DNA of 6,018 nucleotides, taken from the NCBI GenBank assembly GCA_039810045.1, contig JBDHWF010000190.1:1-6018 (forward strand), in the 5' to 3' direction. Positions 5,771 to 6,018 of this stretch are shown in pieces (within the stretch, counting starts at the first letter, position 1; every line of letters begins with the position of its first letter). The DNA is from CADCWN01 sp039810045. GTDB lineage: Bacteria > Chloroflexota > Chloroflexia > Thermomicrobiales > CADCWN01. The notes beneath the pieces were generated by a model. It had not been told where the DNA came from. It ran no database searches and was given only the letters and a program-made list of their open reading frames with translations. Made by a program: the position numbers and the translations under genes.

Positions 5771-5798
5771 GAGGCTGGCCCTGCTAGTGGCCAGCCCC
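5771..5798 (-). promoter_or_regulatory. Intercistronic hairpin between the amidohydrolase and Rieske genes
   Basis: In the minus-strand RNA, GGGGCUGGCC pairs with GGCCAGCCUC (one G-U) around an 8-nt loop, giving a 10-bp stem. It begins 32 nt after the amidohydrolase stop and ends 18 nt before the Rieske ATG. With no T-run it is more likely an mRNA-stability or processing element, or a partial attenuator, than a full terminator. Confidence 0.45.
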
Positions 5799-5830
5799 AC
5801 GTAGCTGGTTGTCCCGTTTGCGCTGTACGC

Positions 5831-6018
5831 TCAGAAGCGATACAAGGCTTTGGCATTCTCTGTCATAATCCGCTGCTCTAACGCTGGATCGAGCCGCACC
5901 GGGAACGCCTGATCGGGCGCATCGAAATCCCAGTGGGGGTAATCAGTGGCGAAGATCAGCCGATCACTCATATCAAGTTGTTCCAGCAACTGGTGGAACT
6001 GCGCGGGTTTCGTTGGTT
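5831..6018 (-). CDS. Amidohydrolase-2 family metal-dependent hydrolase/decarboxylase (C-terminal part)
   Basis: The minus strand is open from the window edge to TGA at 5831-5833, giving the last 61 residues of a protein whose N-terminus lies beyond the window. The segment LIFATDYPHWDFDAP carries the (S/T)DYPHWD motif of the amidohydrolase-2 family (ACMSD-like TIM-barrel enzymes), with the conserved aspartate that helps bind the active-site metal. The family's typical end, IMTENAKALYRF, follows. Members hydrolyse or decarboxylate small cyclic or aromatic acids; the metal-binding HxH and the substrate pocket are outside the window, so the reaction cannot be named. The Rieske gene follows 78 bp downstream on the same strand, a pairing that suggests a shared catabolic operon continuing beyond 6018. 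Confidence 0.85.
   Translation of the reverse strand, partial: PTKPAQFHQLLEQLDMSDRLIFATDYPHWDFDAPDQAFPVRLDPALEQRIMTENAKALYRF

Noticed and set aside
5798..5800. GTG as the Rieske start, giving 162 residues
   Set aside because: It overlaps the intercistronic hairpin and has no good ribosome site, and the added residues precede the natural start of the Rieske fold. The ATG at 5752 has GGAG at proper spacing.

Overview
The window reads as an ordinary chromosomal segment from a bacterium of the phylum Chloroflexota (class Chloroflexia, e.g. a Chloroflexus, Roseiflexus or Herpetosiphon relative). The main clue is the paired C-terminal module of the secreted GH18 protein (YF-x-TG...GGL..GLP...VQYFERAR-(F/Y)-EYHPEN...LLGLLG), a repeat I associate with extracellular proteins of that class. 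The moderately high GC and the strong Shine-Dalgarno sequences do not contradict this. The assignment is inference from protein style, not a database match.

Layout, left to right. (1) Bases 1-82 hold the last 26 codons of an unidentified plus-strand gene. (2) Bases 67-301 hold a decayed minus-strand GNAT acetyltransferase. Its C-terminal part is readable, but it has lost its N-terminus and carries a frameshift, so a plain ORF search misses it. (3) A PHP-domain phosphoesterase of the YciV/RNase AM type (306-1202, minus) abuts it. (4) A 132-bp divergent spacer with a perfect 12-bp palindrome separates it from an AlgC-type phosphomannomutase/phosphoglucomutase (1335-2675, plus). (5) A 16-bp perfect-stem hairpin (2705-2744) sits between this gene and the convergent GH18 gene. 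(6) The GH18 gene (2769-4382, minus) encodes a signal peptide, a YaaH-like hydrolase domain and two Chloroflexia-type repeats. (7) A classic rho-independent terminator (4584-4617, minus) follows a GtrA-family four-helix membrane protein (4642-5103, minus). (8) A 208-bp hairpin-rich spacer precedes a soluble Rieske [2Fe-2S] protein (5312-5752, minus). Upstream of that is the C-terminus of an amidohydrolase-2 family enzyme (5831-6018, minus, cut by the window edge). The last two genes are 78 bp apart and look co-transcribed.

How the genes may work together: the mutase (sugar-1-phosphate supply), GtrA (lipid-linked sugar transport) and the secreted GH18 protein (glycan hydrolysis) all touch cell-surface carbohydrate. 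However, they sit in separate transcription units, so the link is only thematic. The amidohydrolase-Rieske pair is the one plausible two-gene functional unit, probably in aromatic or other small-molecule metabolism. I see no phage, CRISPR, transposon, tRNA or rRNA feature and no convincing undescribed system. The points most worth a second look are the hidden GNAT remnant, the unusually long loop between the two cluster-ligand pairs of the Rieske protein, and the two competing start sites of the GH18 gene.
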